Shown one piece after another: positions 49,710 through 60,385 of a stretch of DNA of 64,000 bases (position 1 is its first letter; the number at the start of each line of letters is the position of its first letter). The stretch spans positions 53,848,439-53,912,438 of the forward strand of contig NC_134847.1 in NCBI RefSeq assembly GCF_965363235.1. The letters run 5' to 3'. This stretch comes from Mytilus galloprovincialis. Lineage: Eukaryota > Mollusca > Bivalvia > Mytilida > Mytilidae. Position numbers and translations under genes: made by a program. The notes under the pieces are model-generated. The model was given only the letters and a program-made list of their open reading frames with translations. It did not search any database and had not been told where the DNA came from.

Positions 49710-50442
49710 TGTAACGAGCTCGCTTTTCGCTACAATTTTGGGTTCAGTGCATTAAGTGTCTCAGTTGCGAGCATGAACCGATATCGTTAATATGGCTAGA
49801 TAACTCAAGATTTTATAAGGATAAGTGATTTTATTAGCGGTCGGATTGTATCGACTGCTTTAATTATAGTAATAGTAATAGTAACAATGACAAAAACAAC
49901 TGGTCAGTTCTAACCACAATTCTTGGTATAGTTTAACCACAATTCTTGGTAAAGTTTAACCTCAATTATTGGTATACTTTAACCATATTTAGTGGGATAC
50001 TTTAACCGGCACAGTTATTGGTATAGTTATACCACAGTTCCTGGTTATCATTAACCACAATAATTGGGTATCTTTAACCACAATTATGGGTTGTAACCAA
50101 TGTCTACTAATTAATTATAACTTAATTATAAGTGTCATGGCTGCCTTCACCAAGGGTTCGTAACGTTCTGTGTATATCGACAGAATGAACACCCAAGAGT
50201 AATTTCTGAAACCTTTTATAGTAGAACTGACCAATCACGTGATATCATAATACACTCATACAAGGTAAATCAGCAACATAAAGTCAATCATGTGAAACAA
50301 ATGTAAACCTGTTTCCTATAGGTAAACAGGTCAACAAGAATAATTATTTATATATATACACAATAGTAAAACAACATTATAAACATGGTGCATCAATAGA
50401 AAACAATGATAACATGAATAAGTTAATTGGTAGGACGTAACA
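49710..50442 (-). repeat. 5' LTR (right)
   Basis: It is a 733-bp partner of the left LTR with the same internal 23-bp array at about 49910-50094, differing at four sites. The ends are TGTAACG..CGTAACA on +. Confidence 0.93.
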
Positions 50443-52282
50443 ATATTTATTGGCATTTGTAAGTATCGTTTCCATGGAGATTTTATAGGTCGCCCCCTCT
50501 TCATGGTACATTGACTTTGAAACTTTTATATAGTTACAAGTTAATGTTTGTGTTGAGGTTTATCGGGAACGACTTATGATAAGTCAATGATATTTGGTAT
50601 GTAGTTGTATTAGCATTGGCACACCTCATTTACGTGGAGATTGTTTAGGTATGTACATCAGTCATAGTTCATTGACTTTGAATATTTGCCTTACTCATGT
50701 AACATGTTTAAAAGTATTGCTATTTTAATGTCAACCTTTACAAAATCAAAATAACAAAAAAAGCTATCATATCTCTGTGATAACAAGTTTTGGTTATTAT
50801 CTTTTATATTATTGAAGATGAAGATAAACTGTAAACAGCAAAAATGTTCAGTAAAGTAAGATCTACAAAAAGTTAATACAACCAAAATTATCAATTGACA
50901 CCTTTATAAAAAGGAGTTATTGCCCTTTAGAGACAATTTAACACAATTTATGCATGCACCGTGTTTGCTAGTATATAAAAAGTTTCTCCTCTGAAACTAC
51001 TAGGCCTTAAGCTTCTTAACTTTAATTGCATGCTCCTTAGTATAAATGGTTTATAAATTGTATCTGAACTTTTGATTCATTATTTGAACGAAACAAAAGG
51101 ATGTTATATCATTTCCTGTGTGACGTTACGGTTTACATTCTGACGTCAAACGCGCGATTCAACATCAGAGTTAATGTTATCTAACAATTCGGTCTCAGGA
51201 CTTAAATTCTTTGAATCGTTTATGGGAGGATTTAACATACATAAATACAATTCAAATATAAGTAAAGTAATGAATAAGTTGTTAAATTTGATATATGCCT
51301 TTTTGTGCTTCTTTGTTAAATATTTGTCTGTTTTTATTATAATTAAGATACTTATGGTACTTGTTCATCCTGTCATTATGTTAATGTTTATGATTATTCT
51401 CGTATTCTTGTCTTTAATTTTTGCTCATGTGCTTTGTCTGTATGCCTTTTGGTGTTACTTCGATACATATATAGGGTGGCTCTGTACTTTTACATCCGGT
51501 TATTGTGCTATTGTAAAGCTTGTTTGTATGCTGTCTTTCGTTTTTGCTATGTGTTTTGTCTAACTGCCTTTAAATGTTCTTTGATACACATTTGACATTG
51601 CTCTGTACTTATACATCCCGTCATTGTGCTATTGTACTATGGTAAATTTGTGTATTCTTGTTCTTATTTTTTGCTTGGTCTATATGCCATTGTTGTTAAC
51701 ATAATGAAATTTTACGCGACTGTCATGAAATGAAAGTTGTTTTCTATTCGTTCGATGTTCGAACTTTTTACAATTTGTTAGGAACTATTCGTTTTGAATT
51801 TTTCTTGGAATGCGATGTTTTTTCATTTTACCTTTTACCATACAATCTCATTTGCCTCAAATCGACCATGTTATTTTGATACCAGGATCAATCTTTGACT
51901 CTATTTTACCAAGTTATAAAATCTTTGCAAATGAAAGGCGAATTATTGTGAAACGTCAGAGAACTGTTGTAAACAAAGTCATCCGAACTAAATTTGTCGA
52001 AAGTAATCTGTTGAGCAACTCATATTTCACCCAATTTCCCGCCAAAATTTTGGGTTGAAGGCCTAATATTTTTTTTCCTTATCGGTGACCTATGTACTTT
52101 ATTTGCTCATTCTTTGAAGCAATATTTCAGCTTTTTATATTAGTTTTGGACCATGTATCACTGATTAAATTGTCCTGAAAAGATGCGAAGTCTGAACTTG
52201 CAAATTCACACTTCAACCCGGTAAACTACTTTCATCAACTGGCTCATTTACTCAATGTGTTTCAATCTATATACTTCTTAAA

Positions 52283-52660
52283 TGGTAGTTTGTTGTTCGT
52301 CCTTTCGAAAAAATTAAGATCTTAGTGTTATCAACATTTATTCTCATCTTTCAAGTTTTGCAGTTTGAAGTTGGTTATGTTATCTGCCAGGATTGTTGTG
52401 TCATATGTAAATATAAATATATATCTTTATTCTCACAAACCAAATTACAAAGGTAAAGAGATATGTGAAGAGAACTATAAACGACTTCAATAAAATTCCG
52501 AGTTTCTTTTCTATATCTTTACAAACTGTGACCTATGACATTTCTAGAAATGAGTAACTCAGTAAGCCCTTTGGGTCATTTAAGTATAATAAAAATAATA
52601 AAGGTGACATATTTTCTCCTTGTCGGACACCGACTGAACAAGTGGATTGTTTACATATTT
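52283..52660 (-). pseudogene. Decayed LINE reverse transcriptase fragment
   Basis: On - the blocks CSVGVRQGENMSPLLFLLYLND (52570-52640) and, after a broken middle, NVDNTKILIFSKGRTTNY (about 52285-52345) match the palm and KTK motifs of a non-LTR reverse transcriptase. Stops and frame changes lie between them. The relic begins at the exact right breakpoint of duplication copy B. Confidence 0.75.
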
Positions 52661-54635
52661 GTCCATTATGGCTCTAACTCGATTTCATATTCTGGTACCT
52701 GCTGCTAAATCTAAATATGAACATTTTCCATTTTTTTTCGAAAAAGCCCATAATAATAAATGGTTATAACTCTCAAGGAAAGATAGAAAAACACCAAAAG
52801 AAAATAGAATCTGTCCTCTATATGCCCAAAATAATGGCGACGAATATTATATTATATGTGTGTTTGTCCACATCCTTGTGTGTCACTATTTAGACTAAAT
52901 CTTGTACCTAATTGTTTTTAACAATATCCTTCATGGAGGAAATTAATTGGTTTACTTTCATTTTGCAACATAAACTGTACATGGTGTATAGGAAAGTGTG
53001 TACTTTTCTTAGAAAGAGTAGGTACAATTTATATAGGTAATCACAATCACTGAATAAATGGGAATATATATTTACAAATGTAATCCTTTCAACTTAGGTA
53101 ATATATAATGTATATATCTCAATGTCAAGAAAAGCACATTCTAAAATACACTTTTCTGGCCCGAGAACACAGTTATTTCGTAGTGCATTTCTTTTAGACA
53201 ATAAATTCAAATTAAAAAAATCGCACCTGCTCTTTCTCAAAAAGATTTTTACAGTGTAGTGTACTACCAGTGAGACAAATAATATCAAAATTATAGAAAC
53301 TTCTACCAGCTCTAACTCAAAATATTGACAATTCTGTGTTAAGGGGGTGTAAAATTCAGTTTGACAGCTTCAGACGTGCTAAAATTTGACCTTTTAGAAC
53401 TGGACCAATTTACTCCTTAACATAAAGATTCAGCACCCAATTTTTTTTACATGTAATTACATCCCCCTACTTGATATTTCATGCATTTAATATCAAGAAA
53501 TAAATTGGGAAAGTGTATCAAATAAGACATGCAAGTTATACACTGTTTACACTAGGGACTATATTCGTAGACAACGAAAACCAAAGGACGATAACTGTGT
53601 CCTTGGACCTTCTGCTATCTCTTGTACACGTTTGTATCTGAGGAAATGAAATATGTTGTCTTGTCTTGTTTCGTCTCAAATATACTAACAAAAGCTCGGA
53701 AGAATTCTTGGACTGGTTGTATGCACGCTATTATGAAGTTGCTTGATTTTCAACATTACTAAGCATTTCTCATCTTAAACAAACATTAAGAATATGGAAC
53801 AAAGAATTATTTAATAATAAAAGACAATATAAGACCTCTGGAACTTACCGAGTATTCAAACTTTAAACTTCAGCCATACTTATTGAAAATGCCACATCTT
53901 AAAAGATGTGTTTTAACAAAGTTAGAATTGAAGCTCACAAACTTGAAACAGAAAAAGGTAATTACTGTAATAGATAACTAGAAATTAAAATATGCAAACC
54001 CTATAATGAGTAAATAAAGATGTGTTGCATTTTTTTTGTATGTAAAGCTTTGGTTAATGTTAGAAATCCCTTTCTTAAAAAAAAAACATTGTGAAGAAAG
54101 AAAAATATTCTAAAAACAAATCCCTTTTATTTGATTAATTGGAAGTGGAGACAAAAACGTTTTGACAATAATTTGTCAATTATTATAGGTTTAAAATCGA
54201 AGAAGAAATACCACATTTCTATATTACTTATATAGTCATTATGTACCTTTAATAATAATGATAATATTATGAGGAGTGTTGTCCTGTTGAGGGTTACAAA
54301 TAACTTACTTCATTTCATTTACTTTAACTTTGTTTAACTTATTCCTAGTTTACTTACTTTTATATCATGTCTTAAAATTATATTGAAATTATTCTCATTC
54401 TGATTCGCAATTTTTTTTATTTTTTTTAATAACAAATAAATATATTCAACTAATAGAAGCCAGACGGTTAGATACTAACAAAAAAAAATTTAAAATATGT
54501 TAAAAAAATACATTTTGCATATTAATTGTACGTCATGTCATAGATGTTAATACCATTCACATTTTTTTGCATCTATTGTTTTTATTAGCAGGAATTATTT
54601 AAAATGCCCACAAGCTAGTACATGTTTTCATGTTT
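52661..54635. other. Gene-free AT-rich region
   Basis: Nothing coding was recognised. There are short homopolymer tracts, no tandem array and no terminal repeats that I could find. Confidence 0.5.
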
Positions 54636-56286
54636 AGCTCACCTGTCCCGAAGGGACAAGTGAGCTTATGCCATCACTTGGCGTTCGTCGTCGTCCGTCG
54701 TCTGTCGTCGTCTGTCGTCTGTCGTCGTAAACTATTTCAAGAATCTTCTCCTCTGAAACTACTGGGCCAAATACTTTCAAACTTTAACTGAATATTCCTT
54801 AGGGTATCTAATTTATAAATTGTATCCGAAGTTTTGATCTATCAACAAACATGGTCGCCATTGCTAAAAATAGAACATAGGGGTCAAATGCAGTTTTTGG
54901 CTTATAACTCAAAAACCAAAGCATTTAGAGCAAATCTGACGGGGTAAAATTGTTTATCAGGTCAAGATCTATCTGCCCTCAAATTTTCAGATGAATCCGA
55001 CAACCCGTTATTGGGTTGCTGCCCCTGAATTGGTAATTTTAAGGAAATTTTGCTGTTTTTGGTTATTATCTTGAATATTATTATAGATAGAGATAAACTG
55101 TAAACAGCAATAATGTTCAGCAAAGTAAGATTTACAAATAAGTCAACATGACGGAAATGGTCAGTTGACCCCTTTGGGAGTTATTCCCCTTTATAGTCAA
55201 TTTTTAACCATTTTTCGTAAATCTTAGTAATCTGTTACAAAAATTTTCTCCTCTGAAACTACTGGGCCAAATACTTCCAAACTTTAATTGAATGTTCCTT
55301 AGGGTATCTAGTTTGTAAATTGTATCCGAAGTTATGATCTATCAACAAACATGGTCGCCATTGCTAAAAATAGAACATAGGGGTCAAATGCAGTTTTTGG
55401 CTTATAACTCAAAAACCAAAGCATTTAGAGCAAATCTGACATGGGGTAATATTGTTTATTAGGTCAAGATCTATCTGCCCTGAAATTTTCAGATGAATCA
55501 GACAACCTGTCGTTGGGTTGCTGCCCCTGAATTGATAATTTTAAGGAAATTTTGCTGTTTTTGGTTATTATCTTGAATATTATTATAGATAGAGATAAAC
55601 TGTAAACAGCAATAATGTTCAGCAAAGTAAGATTTACAAATAAGTCAACATGACGGAAATGGTCAAGTGACCCCTTTAGGAGTTATTGCCCTTTATAGTC
55701 AATTTTTAACCATTTTTCGTAAATCTTAGTAATCTTTTACAAAAATCTTCTCCTACAACAACAACAACAACAACAACAATACTTTATTTTAAGAGGGTTA
55801 CACAGTTAGCTATATAACTAATCTTCCCTGAGGCCCTCATCATGATAAATCAAACAAAATGCAAACATATACATTGCATACATTAGTATAAAAAGTCAAG
55901 TATGATAATAATGTTTAATACAACTTAATAAAATGTGATGAAAAAAAATAAACATGATGACATGATCAGTTTTTAATATTATTGATATAGCTAGGTTAAT
56001 TTCAATAAATGGTCTGTTATTTTGTATTTGAAAGAATTAACATTTGTAATATTTCTTAACGGTATTGGCAAATTATTCCACAAGAATGGTCCAGAATACA
56101 TAAAAGATTTTTTGAACAATTCTGTTTTAGGTTTAGGGAGTATGAGGTTTCCTTGAACAGCATTTCTCAAGGGGTATGGATTTCTGTCTGAAACATAATG
56201 AAACTTGTTATTCCTTTCACGGATTTGGCTATACTTTTTGGACCTTTTGGATTATAGCTCTTCATCTTTTATATAAGCTTTGGATT

Positions 56287-58188
56287 TCAAATATTTTGGC
56301 CACGAGCATCACTGAAGAGACATGTATTGTCGAAATGCGCATCTGGTGCAAGAAAATTGATACCGTTAATTTTATTGTTAGTAAGATATGATGGGGCCTC
56401 ATTTTTAATGCACTTAAATGTCATCACTAACTTATGATATTTTATTCTCTGTTCAACTGTCATCCAGTTTAAATGTTTGAATAAGGGTGCAGAAGGAGCG
56501 AATGGGTCTGTTTCTAGTATTAATCTAGCAGCCCTCTTTTGTAATTTTAATATCCTTTTTAAACCCTCACTGCTACAACTACTCCACACTATACAACAAT
56601 AATCAATTAGTGGCAAGATATAACCATTATAGAATAATTTTCTGCAGTCTAGATTTAGAAATTTTTTAATCTTTAATAGTAGATATAGTCTAGATGATAT
56701 TTTTGAGCAGATCACATCAATTTGGTTTGTCCATGTGAGGGAAGGGTCAATTTTAATGCCTAAAAGACTTTCACATGCGGAAGATTGTATCACTTGATTG
56801 TTAATAGTTAAACAACTCTCATTGTAATGTGGCATTGCTCTTTGCTTCGTTCCAATAATCATATATTTTGTTTTATTTTTATTGATGAACATATTGTTAT
56901 CATTGCACCATTCCTCTACACCATGTAAATCTTCTTGTACCTTTGACTGTAGAGTTTGATAACAATTACCAGAAAGATGTAAAGTTGAATCATCGGCATA
57001 TAAATCAGTGCAACAATTTTGCATATAAATAGGAAGATCGTTTATGTATAATATAAACAGAAGGGGACCTAATATGGAGCCTTGGGGGACACCATACTTG
57101 ATATAAAGTTTTTCAGAATGAGCATTACCAATTTGTACTTGTTGAGTTCTTTCATACAAATATGAATTAAAAAAAGAAACAGCAGTATTATCAAATCCAT
57201 AAATTTCAAGTTTTTTACAGAGAATATCATGATCTACTACATCAAAAGCTTTCTTTAAATCCAACAGGACTGCTAAGTTGATATTACCATCATTCATATC
57301 CTGTATCCATTTATCTATGATATTGATAAGGGCAGTTTGGCAAGAGTGTTCTTGTCGAAACCCAGACTGTGCTGGGTGTAAAAGATCTAATCTTTTTAGG
57401 TAGTCATACAAATGTTTTGAAACATGCTTTTCTAACAGTTTTGATAAAACGGGAAGTACAGAAATTGGTCTATAATTTGTTGCCATGAATTTTTCACCAG
57501 CTTTAAAAACAGGGGTTACTCTTGCATTCTTTAGAACACTGGGTAATGTACTTGTATCTATTATTCTGTTAAAAATGTAAGTTAAAGATGACGTTATGAA
57601 AGGAGCACTCAATTTTAAAATTTTTGGTCCTATGTTATCAGATCCGGTGGATTTATTAATGTCAAGTTTGATCATCTCATTAAATAGACCATTTATTGTG
57701 ACTGGTGGAATTGAAAATTTTACTTGTTCTGACTTAGTAAATTTCTTTTGTACAAATTGATTTAATTTTGCATAATCATGAGTTTTGCTCATAAATCTGT
57801 CAGTCCTCAGGTTTTCAACACAAGATGTAAAAAACTTATTATCACTGACATTATTAGTTTTAACACCATCTTCATTTAAAAGTTCATATGGCTTTTCTTG
57901 TTGGGATGGGTTAAGACTTCGAATACATTTCCACAAATCTTTAGAAGCTTTTGAATCTTTTACCATCTTTGAATAAAAATTTCTTTTTGATTCATCGATT
58001 ATGTGTTTTGTCCTGTTTCGCCAAAATTTGAACTCGGACCACATTCCTAATTTATGGTATTTGTCTCTCATTTTTCTGGCATATGCAATTTCATTATTGA
58101 ACCATTCAGGTTGTCTGTCTCTTTTTACTCTTTTAGTAACAATTGGTGCATGTTTATCTAGAACTGCATTAAATATGTCATACCACAT
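56287..58188 (-). CDS. LINE reverse transcriptase part of ORF2
   Basis: This ORF of 633 codons has no stop, and its frame is open upstream to about 58274. In order, it has an EN-RT linker (DRQPEWFNNEI), FKAGEKFMATNYRPISVLP, SGFRQEHSCQTAL, the palm motif LLDLKKAFDVVDH with its first Asp, GVPQGSILGPLLFILYIND, the catalytic LYADDSTLH, KTKYMIIG, and a C-terminal LKLQKRAARLIL block usual in CR1/jockey lineages. The last roughly 25 residues ([20 protein letters not shown]) come from a dispersed module shared with 17561-17675. The Met at 58188 is probably internal: the natural protein should be fused to the endonuclease upstream, one frame away. Confidence 0.92.
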   Translation of the reverse strand: MWYDIFNAVLDKHAPIVTKRVKRDRQPEWFNNEIAYARKMRDKYHKLGMWSEFKFWRNRTKHIIDESKRNFYSKMVKDSKASKDLWKCIRSLNPSQQEKPYELLNEDGVKTNNVSDNKFFTSCVENLRTDRFMSKTHDYAKLNQFVQKKFTKSEQVKFSIPPVTINGLFNEMIKLDINKSTGSDNIGPKILKLSAPFITSSLTYIFNRIIDTSTLPSVLKNARVTPVFKAGEKFMATNYRPISVLPVLSKLLEKHVSKHLYDYLKRLDLLHPAQSGFRQEHSCQTALINIIDKWIQDMNDGNINLAVLLDLKKAFDVVDHDILCKKLEIYGFDNTAVSFFNSYLYERTQQVQIGNAHSEKLYIKYGVPQGSILGPLLFILYINDLPIYMQNCCTDLYADDSTLHLSGNCYQTLQSKVQEDLHGVEEWCNDNNMFINKNKTKYMIIGTKQRAMPHYNESCLTINNQVIQSSACESLLGIKIDPSLTWTNQIDVICSKISSRLYLLLKIKKFLNLDCRKLFYNGYILPLIDYCCIVWSSCSSEGLKRILKLQKRAARLILETDPFAPSAPLFKHLNWMTVEQRIKYHKLVMTFKCIKNEAPSYLTNNKINGINFLAPDAHFDNTCLFSDARGQNI

Positions 58189-58267
58189 CTGAATACATGT
58201 ATTAGGGTGACTTTCATGTTCAATTTTATCAAAAGGTGCAATAGCTAAGTCACTTAGAAAATTTGTC

Positions 58268-59368
58268 TCATTGAATTTTTTTAAAATTTCTGTAAGAAAT
58301 GGTAGTATGAATATCTTTTTTGATATAAGAGGAATGTTTTTCTTTTCTAGTTAAACAAACTGGATAATGATCACTTATTGAAAATTTAGCAACATGTGAT
58401 TCTAGTATCAAATCTTTATTGGTGACATAAACATGATCAATTAGTGTACTAGAATCAGGTGTAACTCTTGTTGCCTCTTGAATTATCTGGTTGAGATTGT
58501 AGGTTTCTAATAAACTTAGCCATTTTTGTGGTTGTTTATTAGGTTTTAAAAAATCTATATTAAAATCACCAACTAAAATAATATCTGAATTATGATTGAT
58601 GGCAGTTGTAATTTCTTTTTCAAATTCATCAATCCAATTAATTAGTGAACTAGGAGGTCTGTATACTGAACATAATAAAAATGATTTTTTGTGAACTGGT
58701 TTAATTTCAAACCACATTGTTTCAATGTCACTTATTTCAAATTCAGCTTTTCTATTAAATGTTACTTTTTCTGAAAAATAAGTAACCAAACCACCTCCAC
58801 CTCGTGATAGTCTATCTTTTCTGTTTAAAATGAACCCAGGAATTTGTATAAAATTATCCTGGGTGTTACTGTCCAAAAATGTTTCACAACAACAGTATAT
58901 ATCTGGAGGATTTTCAGAGAACATTAAATTGTATTTGATTTCATCCAGCTTGTGTTCAAGTCTGTTTACATTATGTGAACATATTTTTATACCCTTTGTT
59001 AAAGAAAAGTCAGAAACATTATCCTTTCCTTCAGATGTTTCTTGTAAATTAGGTAATAAATAACAATTATTATTTAGTAAGGCAAATAAACATGCTGTCA
59101 CTAAAACACTTAATCCAATTGAAAAACAAAGCTTAAAATCAACAGGTGATAAGGCCTCAGGGGGATTGCATAAAACATTTGTATCAGTACATTGCAAATT
59201 AATTACCTCATCATTAGATTCATAAGTACCATTATCAGATTCTGTAACAGCTACAGAAAGATTGTCATTCATTGTAAAATTTCCAGCATTAGTCATACTG
59301 GTGATTGCATTTATTTTGTTCAAATCACTTATACTAGTTTTAGAAAATTTGACAATAGATTTGTCCAT
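58268..59368 (-). CDS. LINE endonuclease part of ORF2
   Basis: It has 366 codons. Residues about 125-345 are an exonuclease-endonuclease-phosphatase fold of APE type: KICSHNVNRL, CETFLD with the metal-binding Glu, CSVYRPPSS, ILVGDFNIDF and the closing SDHYPV. It nicks target DNA to prime reverse transcription. An odd feature is a hydrophobic stretch at about residues 79-100 (LCFSIGLSVLVTACLFALL) that could span a membrane. The ORF stops at 58268-58270 right after an A-run, and the reverse transcriptase continues in another frame. The frame is open upstream of this Met as far as a TAA at 59573-59575, through a Cys-rich CQECNNYTCIC stretch. Confidence 0.88.
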   Translation of the reverse strand: MDKSIVKFSKTSISDLNKINAITSMTNAGNFTMNDNLSVAVTESDNGTYESNDEVINLQCTDTNVLCNPPEALSPVDFKLCFSIGLSVLVTACLFALLNNNCYLLPNLQETSEGKDNVSDFSLTKGIKICSHNVNRLEHKLDEIKYNLMFSENPPDIYCCCETFLDSNTQDNFIQIPGFILNRKDRLSRGGGGLVTYFSEKVTFNRKAEFEISDIETMWFEIKPVHKKSFLLCSVYRPPSSLINWIDEFEKEITTAINHNSDIILVGDFNIDFLKPNKQPQKWLSLLETYNLNQIIQEATRVTPDSSTLIDHVYVTNKDLILESHVAKFSISDHYPVCLTRKEKHSSYIKKDIHTTISYRNFKKIQ

Positions 59369-59617
59369 TCTATTTGAAGAATGTTTAAGTTTGGTGTTTT
59401 TTTCACTTTTCTTAAAGAGATAATTTAGACTCCTGTCTGTAGGGCAGATACATGTGTAATTATTACATTCTTGACAAATTTGATTTAAAACATCAAAGTA
59501 GTTTGTGCAAGTTTTTTCATTTTTAGAAATAAATTTTAAAGATGAAATGGCTATATCTTCTTTGCCAATTTTTTAACTCCAATACAGATCACAAAATTTC
59601 TCCTTATGACCAAATGA

Positions 59618-60385
59618 TTAACAGGAGAAACAAGACACAGGTTTACCATGCCTACATGTATTTAGGTCATGACCTCTTTCACCACAGTATTGACAGTAAT
59701 CATTGTCTGATGAAAGTTTAAGAATTTTTACATATTGATCAATGTTTTGTAAAAATACCATTGTTCCCATTTTTGTAAGATGAATGCCATCTCTTTGAAA
59801 TAAAGTTTTTTTGACATAACCATAGTCATCATAGAAACATTTGCTATGATCTATATATTGTAAATTGTAATAGTCACACAGATCAATTAGAATTTTATTA
59901 ACCGGTTCTACATCTGTATCCTTTCTTGGTGGTACACTTGACACAATAATGTTGGTGTTCATATCTGCTTTAGATCTGAGCAAGTATAGCAAACTTTCAT
60001 AGTTATCATGGATCAAATTCAGGGTGGCACCATTGCTTATATCATTTCCACCAATATGGACAATGATTGATTGATATTGCCTTATGTCTGTATCTTTAAC
60101 AATATTGATAATATCAATAATTCTTGCACCTCTGTTTGTTGATACACGGGTGTTAATCAGGTCTTTTGTATTTATGCTTTTCAGAAGGGAACTTCCTATC
60201 ACAAGAATGTTGTTGTTATTAAAATTTCTACTAACTTTCTGTTGTTGGGATCCATTCCCAAGTCTTTTGCCCTTGTTTTCTTGAGAGTAGGATTTAGAGA
60301 TATTTTTAACATCAGGAGTTGATTGTATGCACCTTTCAACATTTTTTGAATGCACCTCAGGCATGTCAGGAGGGGATGCTTGCAT
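59618..60385 (-). CDS. LINE ORF1: SGNH esterase domain plus zinc knuckle
   Basis: It has 255 codons from the first Met, and the same frame is open back to the truncation point at 60517. The SGNH-hydrolase blocks are visible: LVIGSSL with the nucleophile Ser65, VHIGGNDIS with Gly112/Asn114, and RDGIHLTKMG with Asp199/His202. A CX2CX4HX4C knuckle follows at residues 231-244 (CQYCGERGHDLNTC). ORF1 esterases are known from CR1/L2-group LINEs, where they may act on lipids or membranes; the knuckle should bind nucleic acid. The TAA stop falls inside what reads as a second knuckle, so the stop is probably a mutation. Confidence 0.88.
   Translation of the reverse strand: MQASPPDMPEVHSKNVERCIQSTPDVKNISKSYSQENKGKRLGNGSQQQKVSRNFNNNNILVIGSSLLKSINTKDLINTRVSTNRGARIIDIINIVKDTDIRQYQSIIVHIGGNDISNGATLNLIHDNYESLLYLLRSKADMNTNIIVSSVPPRKDTDVEPVNKILIDLCDYYNLQYIDHSKCFYDDYGYVKKTLFQRDGIHLTKMGTMVFLQNIDQYVKILKLSSDNDYCQYCGERGHDLNTCRHGKPVSCFSC

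Larger units (their letters stand above)
45547..50446 (-). mobile_element. Ty3/gypsy-type LTR retrotransposon, gag intact, pol mostly lost
   Basis: The LTRs are 45551-46283 and 49710-50442, each 733 bp, TG..CA, with 4 mismatches between them. A 4-bp duplication ATAT lies at 45547-45550 and 50443-50446. The uninterrupted target is in copy A at 36641-36644. The element reads on the - strand: 5' LTR (right), primer binding site, gag, decayed protease, a short pol remnant, decayed integrase, polypurine tract, 3' LTR (left). Reverse transcriptase and RNase H are absent: no room exists between the remnants ending at 47241 and starting at 47219. Confidence 0.93.
41922..52282. repeat. Duplicated block, copy B (10.4 kb including LTR element)
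   Basis: It is colinear with 32547-38491. Removing the 4892-bp LTR element and its 4-bp duplication leaves 5465 bp. That agrees with copy A after removal of its two small insertions. Copy B keeps the empty sites for both of those insertions. Confidence 0.93.
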
